Source of the DNA: Candidatus Hydrogenedentota bacterium
Lineage (GTDB): Bacteria > Hydrogenedentota > Hydrogenedentia > Hydrogenedentales > JAGMZX01
Direction: 5' to 3'
Length of the DNA stretch: 64,000 nt
Assembly: GCA_029556545.1 (NCBI GenBank)
Contig: JAKQEQ010000086.1
Coordinates: 1 to 64,000, forward strand
Both the position numbers and the translations under genes were made by a program. How positions within the stretch are numbered: position 1 is the first letter of the stretch; every line of letters begins with the position of its first letter. Under the pieces are notes generated by a model. It made no database searches. It had not been told where the DNA came from and saw nothing but the letters and a program-made list of their open reading frames with translations. Of the stretch, positions 26,806-38,032 are shown piece after piece.

Positions 26806-28253
26806 CCGAGGCGCTTGCCTTCCCGGTCCGTGGACCAATAGGCGTCGAATTCGGTGTCGCCGTGGTCGCGCATCCAGCCATCGAGCATGTCGGCGAGCAT
26901 GCGTTTGGTCTCGCGATGGGCCGGGTCGCTCGCGAGATTCACCATTTCATCCGGATCATTCTCGATATCGTACAACTCCTCGCCGTGCCGGATGTAACGC
27001 GTGTATTTGAACGCGCTCGTGCGGACCATGCGAATCGGATTCACCCACCGCTGCTTGTTGTAGTACTGCCCAACGACGAACGCGCGCTCGGGCATCGCGC
27101 CCGCGCCGGTCAGGAACGGACGCAGCGATTGCCCGTCCGCGGCGCCGGGGTCCGCCCCGGCGAAATCGCACACCGTCGGCAACACGTCCGTTAACGGGGC
27201 GAAGGCGTCCGTGGCGCGCGGCGCGACACCGCCGCACGCGTCGGGCACGCGGATGATAAGCGGCACGCGGACCAGGTGCTCGTACATGAATGGGCCCTTG
27301 AAGATGAGGCCGTGGTTCGCGTCCATGTCGCCGTGGTCCGAAAGGAGAACGACGATCGTGGACTCGGCGAGTCCAAGTGCATCGAGTCGTTTCAGCACCG
27401 CGCCGATCTCGGCGTCGACCATGCGGCATTTCTCGCGGTAGAGCGCGCGATAGCGCTCCCAGAAGACGCGCGGCTTGTTGTAAAGCAGGTCGCCTTGGTC
27501 CTCGCGCATGAACCGCAGTTGTGGCGCGGGTTTCTTCGTCAAGTCGTCCCGCCAGGACGGCGGCAGCGGGACCGGGACCTCGGGCGTCTCGATATCGCCT
27601 GTCAGACCCTTTCGTGTGAATTCGTAAATGTCGTGGGGGTTAATGTAATTGACGAACAGGGCGAAGGGTGTCTCCGGCAAATGGCGGCGATGTTCGAGAT
27701 AGAACAGCGCCTTCTCCGTTGCGCCGGCCTGCGCGTCGCCGTCCAGTTCCGAAACGTCGAAGTGCGTCTTGAAATGATCGCGATTGCCCAAATGCCATTT
27801 GCCGAAATACGCGGTGTGGTAACCCGCACGGCGCAGCTTCGCGCCGAGCGTATCGGTCCCCTCCGCCAGCGGCGGCACGGGCGCGCCGTCGTGCCGCACG
27901 GACTCGATGTTCCCGATGACGCGCGTCTTGTGCGGGTACAGGCCCGTGTAGATGGACGATCGGCTCGCGGAACACTGGGGCGTCGTGCAGAAGGCGTGTG
28001 TGAACACCGTGCCGCCGCGCGCGAGCCCGTCGATGTGGGGCGTGTCGAAAAACGGGTCCACCGCGCCATAGGCCCGCCAGTGCTGCTGGTCCGTCGTGAT
28101 GAAGACTATGTTCGGCCGGGGCCGGGGATCGACGGCGCGAATGGTTCCGGGAGCCCCGAGCAGGATCGCGCCCGCCGCCGCCGTTTGCAGAAAGCGCCTG
28201 CGCGGGAGCCGCCCCGCAAGTGAGTGTATTGTTTGCTCGCACATGGTGGTCAA
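26802..28253 (-). CDS. secreted sulfatase, Tat-exported, FGly motif CSASR
   Basis: A 483-residue arylsulfatase-family enzyme that removes sulfate esters, probably from polysaccharides. A twin-arginine-type signal (RLPRRRFLQTAAAGAILLG) precedes the fold. NIVFITTDQQHWRAYG carries the metal-binding Asp. Cys94 in CSASRSSIYTG is the residue turned to formylglycine; the usual CxPSR has Ala at the third position here, which the CxAxR variant allows. YFGKWHLG and LLSDHGDMDANHG supply further active-site residues. A sulfatase-maturating enzyme must be encoded elsewhere, as none is present here. The start is ATG 28253; ATG at 28244 (MCEQT) is an alternative. Confidence 0.93.
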   Translation of the reverse strand: MTTMCEQTIHSLAGRLPRRRFLQTAAAGAILLGAPGTIRAVDPRPRPNIVFITTDQQHWRAYGAVDPFFDTPHIDGLARGGTVFTHAFCTTPQCSASRSSIYTGLYPHKTRVIGNIESVRHDGAPVPPLAEGTDTLGAKLRRAGYHTAYFGKWHLGNRDHFKTHFDVSELDGDAQAGATEKALFYLEHRRHLPETPFALFVNYINPHDIYEFTRKGLTGDIETPEVPVPLPPSWRDDLTKKPAPQLRFMREDQGDLLYNKPRVFWERYRALYREKCRMVDAEIGAVLKRLDALGLAESTIVVLLSDHGDMDANHGLIFKGPFMYEHLVRVPLIIRVPDACGGVAPRATDAFAPLTDVLPTVCDFAGADPGAADGQSLRPFLTGAGAMPERAFVVGQYYNKQRWVNPIRMVRTSAFKYTRYIRHGEELYDIENDPDEMVNLASDPAHRETKRMLADMLDGWMRDHGDTEFDAYWSTDREGKRLG

Positions 28254-28572
28254 AATTTTCCCGCTATTCGGACACTTGTCGCGCTATTATGCAGAAGTTC
28301 TCGACGGAATGGTATCGCAACTTGAGGCGGAAACTTCCGTAAGACTTGCCGCACAGCCCGCACACGGAGCCTCGCCTGTGAGTCACCTCCGCACACGATG
28401 CGGCGGCAGCGGCTAAGCAAACGGCTGATTGTCGGCCTTTCAAAGTGTGCGAACGATGGGATCTCTTCAACGTGGGACCAGCCGGGATGTAATCAGCATC
28501 TGCTGCATCAGACCTTGCGATCGCGTTCGAAGACGGGAACGCCGATTCTCCGGGAACTAACGGGAATCCATG
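28254..28572. other. gene-free region upstream of the sulfatase
   Basis: No convincing reading frame, RNA or repeat. It is noticeably less GC-rich than the genes to the left. It is presumably the sulfatase promoter region plus the 3' end of the membrane-protein gene, but I could not find a good promoter. Confidence 0.4.
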
Positions 28573-31317
28573 TCATTTCGCCTGGACGTTTATCCAAAGG
28601 TTGAAGTCCCACGATTCCCGCTGCCCCGGCCACTTGTGGACGCGCCATTCATCCCAGAACACCACGGCGGGATAGGCGGGCGCCCAGCGCTCGATGCAAA
28701 GGTAGACTATCGGATCGGGCGTTGGGGCCGTCGTAAACGTACCCCAATACGTTGAGAATTCATCACAGGGCACAACGCGAAGGACCGGCTGGCGCAATCG
28801 CGTGGGAGGACGCGAGAAATCGATGCTGCCTGATTCGGTCGTGGGAAGGTCCCAAGCTGACAGCAAGATGTTACTAGCGGACGGGTTTCGCGCGGAAACG
28901 ATTACCTCGTAGATCGTCGCAGGCTCAAGGCCGCGCACAAAGCACCCGAAAGGAGTCGATGCGCTCCCGCCGCTGCCATCTATCAGCCATTCCTGACGCA
29001 CGGCGGCGTGTCCCGCCAAGACGTGTTCCGCCTCCGGCTGAATGGTGAACGACGGTCCGCCGTGGGTAAATCCCATCGGAGCGCCGTCCGCCCAATCCTC
29101 GAAGCCGCCATTGGCAAGTAGATTGTGCTTTGTTGCCTTCATCGCGCGAAAATGCAGGGGACGCATTTCATTCCGCAGTACCTTGTATCGCCGGCGGCTT
29201 GTCCAATCGTCCGCCATCGTCATCATGAACCATAAGGGAATCGATTCCGCGCCAGTTACTTCGTAGAGCCCTTTCCATTGGTGTTCCTGGCTCTTCCAGA
29301 GTTCAAAACCGTTGAACTCGGAATACCGGTACCGCTGCCATGTTTTCGACTCATAGACGGGTAGAAAGTAGCGGAGACTGTCCCCGGGGTCCCGCGGCCC
29401 GTCACCCCGCACCAGGCAACGATAGGACAAGGTGGGAAGCCCGGTTTTTGCCTCCTTCGTATAGAGACCGATCGGCACGTCTTGGCCCCTCCCGAACTCG
29501 GCCACAAGCAATCGCTGCCTCATGAGCCACTTCGGTCTTTCGCTCGCTGGCTGCGCCTCTTCCGGGGTCTCCGCGATACCGATTCGCATAACCCGCGGGT
29601 CCGCGCCGGTTGTCGTTTCAGTCTCGAGGCGGCGCAGGGGACTCGCGGCGTATCGGGAAAAAAGGTCGGCGTAAGCGTGATGCTGGTAGGCGCGCGCGGC
29701 GACCAGCGGAACCGTGAGAGCGACGCCCAGCACAACGGCGGACAGTGCCATCCTGAGCGCCTCGGGCCTTCGGAGGGTTCCGAGGATGCGCATGCCGCGG
29801 CCCGCCGTGCTCGATGAGCGGCGAACGCCGGCAAGGGCCGGGGCGACTCGCACCATCGCGTGGCAAGTGAAGAGCAGCGGCAGCCACCACAGGAATTCGA
29901 GGTGAAAGTGATGTCGCAAATCGTACTGTAGCGAGGTGTAGCCACAGTAGTAGATCACAACCAGCGCGAACGCCAGGCCGTAACGGACCGCTATGCCGGA
30001 GAGCGTCAGAAAACAGAACAGCAGCAGGGGGACTTGCAGGCGGGACATTCCGTGGAGCCAGTCAAAACGAAGCGCGAACAGATGCTCGATCATGGGCACG
30101 CGCACGGGACCGTAACGGGACTCATGAGACGCCACAAATACTCCGTAACGCATCTTGCTCAGTACGGCGGCGTACCACCGCATGATGATATCCGCCGGGA
30201 ATGTGGATACGTATTGACGGAGAAAGGCGTTGCAGGCTTCGTCGTATCGCGGGGTATAGATGCGGAGCGGGTCGTTGTCCAAGTCCGCGGCGTTGCGTTC
30301 GGCGTAGCCGCCCGCAATATCGGACGTGATCGCGTCATTGGACGCCGGAGCAAGTTCGTAATCGACACCGCCGACGCCCAGGAAGTCATCAAAGGGCGGA
30401 AGCAGGCCGTAGATTAGCACGTGTCCGGACGAACTGCCCTGCTCTTCCATGCCTGCCCACAGCGGCCATGAGGTTGCGAAAAAGGTCGCGAGAAGGAGCA
30501 ATGCAGCCAGGGCCTTTTCCCAGAGCCGTCGCCGCAGCCCCCCAGGAAGAAACAGGAACAGGACGGCAATTGTCGGCCAGACACAGATTAAGACGTCCTT
30601 GCGAAACCCCATCATCAGACCGAGGAAGCTTCCCAGGGCGAGGCAGGTACCGATGGTCTTGGTGCGAGACGTGCCGTGTTTCACCAGATAGCCGGCGGCG
30701 CACACCGCGGCGATGATTGGCGGCGCCTTCGAGTAGTCTCGCAAGTGCGGCAGGAAATACAAATTGGTTGGCGAAAAGATGATCAGCAACGTTCCAACCA
30801 ATGCCAAAGGCCAGCCAACCAACAATCGGAAGGCCAGATACGAGAACACGGCGACCAAGCCGTAAAGGGCCGCGTACAAAGGCGTGATCGCGTCCCAAGA
30901 GATGACGCCGGCGTACCGCCAAATCCAGCCCACGACGTGGAGACAGTAACGCCATCGCAAATGGGTTTGTTCGAGAGGCCGCGTCTGGAGAGTATCGGGC
31001 AAGTCGGCCGCGGTGATAGCCAACGTTCGTGTTTCCAGATTGAGGAATTCCGTCAGGCCCGGCACACTCCGCCATTCCGGGTTCACAAACCCGCGCCCCA
31101 ACGCGATCATGACCGCCGGCGCATAGTTGCCCTGCTCGAAACGAGCATAACCGCCGAACAGGCTCGAATAGCGGCCGCCCACCATGATCGCGAGCACGAA
31201 TAGCGCAGCAACGGCCAAGCCCTCCAGGAAGGTTCCTCTGGAGCGGGAAGCCGACGCACAGACTCGCTTGAGAGGAGTGAGACGTTTCCTTTGGCTTCGG
31301 AGTTCTATCGCTGACAC
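28573..31317 (-). CDS. polytopic membrane protein with C-terminal extracellular beta-sandwich domain
   Basis: A 914-residue protein. A cytoplasmic basic N-terminus is followed by about ten to twelve hydrophobic segments up to residue about 560, in an arrangement like GT-C glycosyltransferases (large loop after the first span, DAITPLYAALYGLVAVFSYLAFRLL, and FSPTNLYFLPHLRDYSK). The soluble C-terminal part contains LLANGGFEDWADGAPMGF, which is the start pattern of CBM4/9-like or galactose-binding-like modules, ending in YPAVVFWDEWRVHKW. It probably adds or moves sugars at the outer face of the membrane, but no catalytic motif can be named. The gene is less GC-rich than most neighbours. The ATG at 31317 has no strong ribosome site. 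Confidence 0.7.
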   Translation of the reverse strand: MSAIELRSQRKRLTPLKRVCASASRSRGTFLEGLAVAALFVLAIMVGGRYSSLFGGYARFEQGNYAPAVMIALGRGFVNPEWRSVPGLTEFLNLETRTLAITAADLPDTLQTRPLEQTHLRWRYCLHVVGWIWRYAGVISWDAITPLYAALYGLVAVFSYLAFRLLVGWPLALVGTLLIIFSPTNLYFLPHLRDYSKAPPIIAAVCAAGYLVKHGTSRTKTIGTCLALGSFLGLMMGFRKDVLICVWPTIAVLFLFLPGGLRRRLWEKALAALLLLATFFATSWPLWAGMEEQGSSSGHVLIYGLLPPFDDFLGVGGVDYELAPASNDAITSDIAGGYAERNAADLDNDPLRIYTPRYDEACNAFLRQYVSTFPADIIMRWYAAVLSKMRYGVFVASHESRYGPVRVPMIEHLFALRFDWLHGMSRLQVPLLLFCFLTLSGIAVRYGLAFALVVIYYCGYTSLQYDLRHHFHLEFLWWLPLLFTCHAMVRVAPALAGVRRSSSTAGRGMRILGTLRRPEALRMALSAVVLGVALTVPLVAARAYQHHAYADLFSRYAASPLRRLETETTTGADPRVMRIGIAETPEEAQPASERPKWLMRQRLLVAEFGRGQDVPIGLYTKEAKTGLPTLSYRCLVRGDGPRDPGDSLRYFLPVYESKTWQRYRYSEFNGFELWKSQEHQWKGLYEVTGAESIPLWFMMTMADDWTSRRRYKVLRNEMRPLHFRAMKATKHNLLANGGFEDWADGAPMGFTHGGPSFTIQPEAEHVLAGHAAVRQEWLIDGSGGSASTPFGCFVRGLEPATIYEVIVSARNPSASNILLSAWDLPTTESGSIDFSRPPTRLRQPVLRVVPCDEFSTYWGTFTTAPTPDPIVYLCIERWAPAYPAVVFWDEWRVHKWPGQRESWDFNLWINVQAK

Positions 31318-31541
31318 GTATCAACACCCTTTGATCTGTGGCCCCTCTGTTCCACGCCTCTCGGGCAGTCTTGCACGTCCCTCACGGCCCCCTCCCGAAA
31401 GGCGCAGCGGAGTCTAGTCGAAGAATGCGGCAGCCTTCAACACGAATCTCGCTGTTTGTGGCAATACAGCGGTGATCCTATGAGTCGATATGCGCGTGAC
31501 CTTTTTCGGTGTGACGAAACCGTATCCCGCCGGTACGATGC

Positions 31542-31547
31542 TATACT
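31542..31547 (+). promoter_or_regulatory. possible -10 element before the TIM-barrel lipoprotein gene
   Basis: TATACT, about 35-55 bases before the candidate start codons. The -35 position is poor. Confidence 0.3.
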
Positions 31548-31580
31548 GAAGGTGGATCCCGACTTGCCGGAGCGTAAACC

Positions 31581-33188
31581 GTGGACCATGGAACTTCGGG
31601 AATGCGATGCTTAGCGAGACCCGCCGCGCTCGGTGTGCTGTTGCTGTCGCTGGGACTGGGCGCATGCCCGCCGCCCCCACCCGCGCCGCCCACGCGGGCC
31701 GCGTTGCCGCTCATCGTGGGCATGGAATACGCGCAGCCGGGACTGGGCAACGGATTGACCGGCACGCGCATGCAGGGGGTGAAGTTCTTCCCCTCCCTTT
31801 TCAACTGGGGCGAGATGCAGGCGGGTCCGGACAGCGCCATTGATTTTCAGGTGCTGGACCGGCTTGTGAAGGAGTACCAGGACGCGGGGTTCACGGAGTG
31901 CATGATCGCGCTGCACTCGAAATGCCCGTGGGGCTCGATCGACGCGGGACTGCTCGCGCAGAACCCGAACTATGCGCCCAAACCCGAGTACCTGGACGAG
32001 TACGCCGCCTGGGTTCGGGCCGTGGTGGAACGCTACGATTATGACGGGCAGGCGGACATGCCCGGTCTGCGCCGCGCCGTTCGTTACTATGAAATCGGCG
32101 TCGAGTTCTCCTCTTACGAGCCGGAACCCGTCGCCGACTATCTCGGCATGCTGGCCGTCGCGTATTCGGCGGCCCACGCGGCGTTCCCGGAAGCCATCGT
32201 GATGCACGCCGCCTTCCTGGCGACCACGGCGTTTGTGGACGATCCGGGTCCGGACGACTACGAGGCGGCGTTCGCAAGCGTCAGCCCGCGTATCATGCAC
32301 CACGGCCTCGATGATATCCGGGCGGTGCTGGACCGGCCCGATCTGTTCGACGCGGTGAATTTCCACGCGCTGGCGTCGCCCCTCGAAATCGAGGCGACCG
32401 TGGAATGGCTTCGGTTCGAAATGGGCCGACGCGGTTACGACAAGCCCCTGGTCGTCTCCGACACGTCGCCGAACCCCTTCATCGGTTGGGGTCCGGCGAC
32501 CATCTGCGACGCATTGCCGCAGTTCATGGGTCTGGTCTTGCCGCCCGCGACGGAAGCGGACCGCTGTCGTCTGGCGGACTTCTTCTCGCTGCTCGTCGAG
32601 AAAGACCAGGCGACGCTTGAATGGGCCTATGGGCAGGTCGCGCGGGATATGGCGAAAATGGTGGTCATCGCGGCCAATCAGGGGATTGCCTTCATCAATA
32701 CGTCGTTCATGGAGGACCTGATCCAGTTGCAGGCGCCGGTCTTTCAGGCGGGGGCGGGTCTGAGCGCATGGGCCGGTATGGCGACCACGACCTACAATGT
32801 CGTCACCCGCGCGCACGAAATCCAGGAACTGCGCCCCCTCTATTTTGCGATCCGGCAGACGATCGGGAAACTGGACCACGCGGACCAGGTGGAACGAATC
32901 GCCACGGACGATCCCGCCGTGTACCTCTATCAAATACGGCTGGCTGACAGCATCGCCGGAACGACGTACTGGATTGCCTGGCATGAACCGGGCACGCTGC
33001 TGCTTCCCGGCGACCCCGAGCCGGGGGTCAACCTCCTCCTCGACACGACCGCCGCCTCCGTGACTATCGAGTACCTGATCACGGAGGCCAACCCCGCAGC
33101 GGAGCCCTATACGCTTCCGGTATCGGGCGGCGTGGCAAGTATCCCCGTCACCTCGACCCCTCTGTTCATTGTCGCGGGCGCCGGCTGA
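31581..33188 (+). CDS. lipoprotein with TIM-barrel glycoside-hydrolase-like domain
   Basis: A 535-residue protein. The signal peptide reads RPAALGVLLLSLGLGAC with a lipobox Cys followed by a Pro-rich tether, so the enzyme is anchored at the membrane surface. The body suggests a clan GH-A (beta/alpha)8 barrel: RVKFFPSL-like strand, DRLVKEYQDAGF, VRYYEIGVEFSSYEP (where clan A has the W-x-I-x-N-E acid/base) and KPLVVSDTSP (where the second Glu is expected but Asp is present). Because the usual catalytic pair is not clean, activity is uncertain. A small beta domain ends the protein. ATG 31602 is an equally plausible start. It is followed by another secreted enzyme on the same strand. Confidence 0.72.
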   Translation: MDHGTSGMRCLARPAALGVLLLSLGLGACPPPPPAPPTRAALPLIVGMEYAQPGLGNGLTGTRMQGVKFFPSLFNWGEMQAGPDSAIDFQVLDRLVKEYQDAGFTECMIALHSKCPWGSIDAGLLAQNPNYAPKPEYLDEYAAWVRAVVERYDYDGQADMPGLRRAVRYYEIGVEFSSYEPEPVADYLGMLAVAYSAAHAAFPEAIVMHAAFLATTAFVDDPGPDDYEAAFASVSPRIMHHGLDDIRAVLDRPDLFDAVNFHALASPLEIEATVEWLRFEMGRRGYDKPLVVSDTSPNPFIGWGPATICDALPQFMGLVLPPATEADRCRLADFFSLLVEKDQATLEWAYGQVARDMAKMVVIAANQGIAFINTSFMEDLIQLQAPVFQAGAGLSAWAGMATTTYNVVTRAHEIQELRPLYFAIRQTIGKLDHADQVERIATDDPAVYLYQIRLADSIAGTTYWIAWHEPGTLLLPGDPEPGVNLLLDTTAASVTIEYLITEANPAAEPYTLPVSGGVASIPVTSTPLFIVAGAG

Positions 33189-33243
33189 GGAACCCGGGCA
33201 TCTTTGCAGGTAATTTGTAATCCCCTTGCCTTTTTGTGCGCTC

Positions 33244-33273
33244 TTGGTATTTGATCGCGGAGTGTGGTATAAG
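33244..33273 (+). promoter_or_regulatory. promoter of the SGNH esterase gene
   Basis: TTGGTA (33244-33249), 18-base spacer, TATAAG (33268-33273). Transcription would start near 33280, before the ATG at 33371, and would exclude the longer start at 33281. Confidence 0.45.
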
Positions 33274-33370
33274 GTAGTCAGTGTTGCTCCTGGTGGGATG
33301 CCAGCGCAGTCGTTGTGGATATGCACCAAGAAAGCAACGGGCGATAGCGAAAATAGCCGGGGTATGCCAA

Positions 33371-35389
<2,019 letters not shown>

Positions 35390-35439
35390 CGGGGATCGGG
35401 GACGTCTCCCCCGCAAAGCGTGGGGTCGCTTGGGGGATC

Positions 35440-35480
35440 GGGGACAGGCACGTCTCAAAGACTCGCTTGTGCCAGTCCCC
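35440..35480. repeat. imperfect hairpin repeat after the esterase gene (REP-like)
   Basis: GGGGAC-A-GGCAC pairs with GTGCC-A-GTCCCC with a single A-A mismatch around a 17-base loop. It resembles REP sequences mobilised by Y1-type (RAYT) transposases. It lies in the 194-base gap before the MFS gene and may also end transcription. Confidence 0.6.
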
Positions 35481-35583
35481 GTTGTGGGCGGGGGCGGCCG
35501 CGCACGTGAAAGGCCCGCGGTCGAATCCGCCGAATCACGTCCGTCTTGATCCGCATAGGGAAAAGCCCTAGACTCCCGCCGCT

Positions 35584-36855
35584 ATGTTCACCCCGCTGCG
35601 CCGCATGTATCTGGTCGGCTTCCTCTTTGATTCCGCCATCATGGTCGGGATCACGGCGACACCGTTCTTTCTGTTCGACGTCTTGCACGGCGACGAGCGG
35701 ATGTCGGGCTATATCGGCGGGGTGCAGATGGCGGCGTACTCGATGGCGTGCATCGTGGCGTCGCGGTTCGTGGCGCGTGTCCACAACGGACTCGTGTTCG
35801 CCATGGCCGGCATCGGCCTTTTCTCGTTGACCTATGCGACGCTGCCCTTGCACGGGAGCGCGGTGATGTGCGGCGCGATCAGCGTGGTCGCGTTCGGCGC
35901 GTTGGCGCTGGCGTGGCCCGCGCTGCATTCGTGGGTCGGCGCGGAGCCGGACCCGGCGAAGCGCGCGCGGGCGCTGGGCTGGTTCAACGTGTCCTGGAGC
36001 TTCGGGTTCGCGTTAAGCCCGCTGCTGGCCGGGCCGCTCTACGACGTGGACTACCGCCTGCCGTATGTCGCGCTGCTGGTGCTGGGCGCGGGCAGCCTCG
36101 CGCTGGTGTGGTCGCTGCCGCACGAACGGGATCACTTCGGCGCGGCGATCGAGGATGTTTCCGAGGAGCGCGTGGCGCACGATCGCGCGAGCGAGGTCCA
36201 TCTCCACGCCGCGTGGTTCGCCACCTTCGTGGCCAACGCGCTGGTCGGCGTCACGCGCACGGTCTACCCGAAGCGCATCCAGGACCTCGTGCAGTCGGGC
36301 GAATTGCGCCTCCTCGAGGGTTGGCCCTTGCCAGGTTTCCTCGAAGCCGCGCCCGCGACCACGTTCGCGCTGCTGGCGTCCACGCTGAGCTTCCTGACGG
36401 CGATCGCCTTTGTCGTTCTTGGCGGCACGCACTTCTGGCGGCACAGCTTCCGGCTGCTCTTCTGGCTGCAAGCCGGCTGCGCCCTCGCGTTCTGGTGCCT
36501 GGGCCGCACGACCAGCCTGCTGCTCATGGCGCTGTGTTTCGCCGTCGTGGGCGCGAACCTCGGCGTCGCCTTCTTCTCGGGCGTCTACTACAGCATGACG
36601 AACACCGCGCTAAAACATGGCCGGGCCGCCATCAACGAAGGGGCGGTGGGGCTCGGCGGATTCACGGGCTGCGTGGTCTTCGGCTATGTCATCGGACGCT
36701 TTCACGATCTCGCTTTGCCGTTCACCTGGACGCCGCTCTTTATTCTCGCGGCCGTGATCGCGCAGCGCGCCCTCCTCGCCCACGGCGAACGCCGCGTCGG
36801 CCCGCCCAACGGCGCGGCCAGGACCGCCGAGGCCGCGGCCCGGCGCGTTGCTTGA
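35584..36855 (+). CDS. MFS transporter
   Basis: A 423-residue integral membrane protein with about twelve hydrophobic segments, of the major facilitator superfamily. The half-molecule break is the acidic loop around HERDHFGAAIEDVSEERVAHDR. WFNVSWSFGFALSPLLAGPLYD matches the motif region of helix 5 seen in sugar or drug carriers. The substrate cannot be told. Neighbours are a secreted esterase and an alpha/beta hydrolase, so uptake of a degradation product is possible but speculative. The start is ATG 35584 (MFTPLRRMY). Confidence 0.85.
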   Translation: MFTPLRRMYLVGFLFDSAIMVGITATPFFLFDVLHGDERMSGYIGGVQMAAYSMACIVASRFVARVHNGLVFAMAGIGLFSLTYATLPLHGSAVMCGAISVVAFGALALAWPALHSWVGAEPDPAKRARALGWFNVSWSFGFALSPLLAGPLYDVDYRLPYVALLVLGAGSLALVWSLPHERDHFGAAIEDVSEERVAHDRASEVHLHAAWFATFVANALVGVTRTVYPKRIQDLVQSGELRLLEGWPLPGFLEAAPATTFALLASTLSFLTAIAFVVLGGTHFWRHSFRLLFWLQAGCALAFWCLGRTTSLLLMALCFAVVGANLGVAFFSGVYYSMTNTALKHGRAAINEGAVGLGGFTGCVVFGYVIGRFHDLALPFTWTPLFILAAVIAQRALLAHGERRVGPPNGAARTAEAAARRVA

Positions 36856-36953
36856 TCTCGTCTCCCCGTGTGGGGTCAACTCATGCGACGGGTTACGGAA
36901 ATACTTGCAGCGTGGGCGGCTTCGGCTGCATACAAGAAACGGGAGGAAACCCC

Positions 36954-37934
36954 ATGTTGCGTCGCGCTCTCATCGTTGTTGCACTGGCACTCATTCTCGC
37001 GGTGGCGGCGTTGCTCGCCGTCAAGACCTATGCGGACCGGCATTTCTACAATGGATACGACCCCGGCCAGCCGTTGAACGCCGAAGCCACGCCGCCCGAG
37101 CCTGTCGAGGGCACGGTCGAGGCGTTCGGGCAACAATTGCCGGCACGCTACCGGCGCGTGCGCGTCGAATTCGACGCCCGGCCCGGCGAGCGCGTGCCCG
37201 CCATCCTCACGCTGCCGATGGACGCCGCCGCGCCCGCGCCGGTCGCGGTGCTGCTGCACGGCAGCCATCAGGAAAAGGAATTCGTCGAGGAGATTTGCAC
37301 GCCGTTCAACGAGGCCGGTTTCGCGATGGTCTGTTTCGATCAGTACATGCGCGGGGAGCGCCGGGTGAGGGGCAACTTCCTCGAAATGGCGCGCGCCTTT
37401 CGCGAGCGGTCCTGGAAGACGATTCACGATGCGCGCCGGTTGATCGACTACCTGCAAACGCGGTCCGACATCGACGGGGACCGCGTCTACCTCGTGGGCG
37501 CGAGCTACGGCGCGATCACGGGAACGGCCCTGCTGGCGCAGGAGGACCGGATCAAGGCGGCGGTGCTCGTTGTGGGCGGCGGCAACCTGCGCCTGCTCGC
37601 AAAGGCGCCCGAGGTGCGCCGCGAACTGCCGTCCTGGCTGTTGCCCTTTGCCGGGCCGCTGCTCGCCTTTATCGTCGGCCCCGCTGAACCGCTGCGCCAC
37701 GCGCCCAAGGTTTCGGGCATCCCAATCCTGATGCAGAACGGCGCGAACGACGGCGTCGTCATCCCGGAATCCGGCGAGGCGCTCTACGCGGCCCTCGGCG
37801 AACCCAAGGAAATCCGGTGGTACCCGATCAACCATCCCGACCGCGAAGACAAGGGCGAGGAAGTGGTCAAGATGCTCCAGGACGGCCTTGAATGGCTCAT
37901 CGCGCGGGACGCGATGCTACGCGGACAGCCTTAA
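36954..37934 (+). CDS. alpha/beta hydrolase (dienelactone-hydrolase/acetyl-xylan-esterase-like), membrane-anchored or exported
   Basis: A 326-residue protein. Residues 4-25 form a hydrophobic segment (signal anchor or signal peptide). The fold is shown by VAVLLHGSHQEKEF (oxyanion loop), DGDRVYLVGASYGAITG with the nucleophile Ser in G-x-S-x-G, then an Asp in NGANDGVVIPESG and a His in YPINHPDRED, a complete catalytic triad. It probably hydrolyses an ester or amide outside the cytoplasm. ATG 36954 has a good GGGAGG site 8 bases upstream. The gene follows the MFS gene by 98 bases and may share its transcript. Confidence 0.85.
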   Translation: MLRRALIVVALALILAVAALLAVKTYADRHFYNGYDPGQPLNAEATPPEPVEGTVEAFGQQLPARYRRVRVEFDARPGERVPAILTLPMDAAAPAPVAVLLHGSHQEKEFVEEICTPFNEAGFAMVCFDQYMRGERRVRGNFLEMARAFRERSWKTIHDARRLIDYLQTRSDIDGDRVYLVGASYGAITGTALLAQEDRIKAAVLVVGGGNLRLLAKAPEVRRELPSWLLPFAGPLLAFIVGPAEPLRHAPKVSGIPILMQNGANDGVVIPESGEALYAALGEPKEIRWYPINHPDREDKGEEVVKMLQDGLEWLIARDAMLRGQP

Positions 37935-37967
37935 GCCAATCGAAACGGCTCGGAAAAGCGCTGTCCA

Positions 37968-38005
37968 CACCGTCCACACCGTCCACACCGTCCACTCCGT
38001 CCATG
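37968..38005 (+). repeat. 9-bp tandem repeat (CCGTCCACA)n before the pseudopilin stop
   Basis: Four to five copies of CCGTCCACA/T follow each other in the gap between the alpha/beta hydrolase gene and the 3' end of the minus-strand pseudopilin. Related copies (CCGTCCAT, TCGTCCAT, TGTCCAT) lie at 38715-38740, at the other end of the pseudopilin gene. Confidence 0.8.
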
Positions 38006-38032
38006 ATGCGATTTCCTCGCGCCGCGCTCGCA

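Noticed and set aside
28264-28470. 68-codon minus-strand frame upstream of the sulfatase
   Set aside because: No ribosome site, no conserved motif, and composition of non-coding DNA.
35500-35560. GGTCGAATCC resembling a tRNA T-loop
   Set aside because: No matching acceptor, D or anticodon stems could be folded around it.
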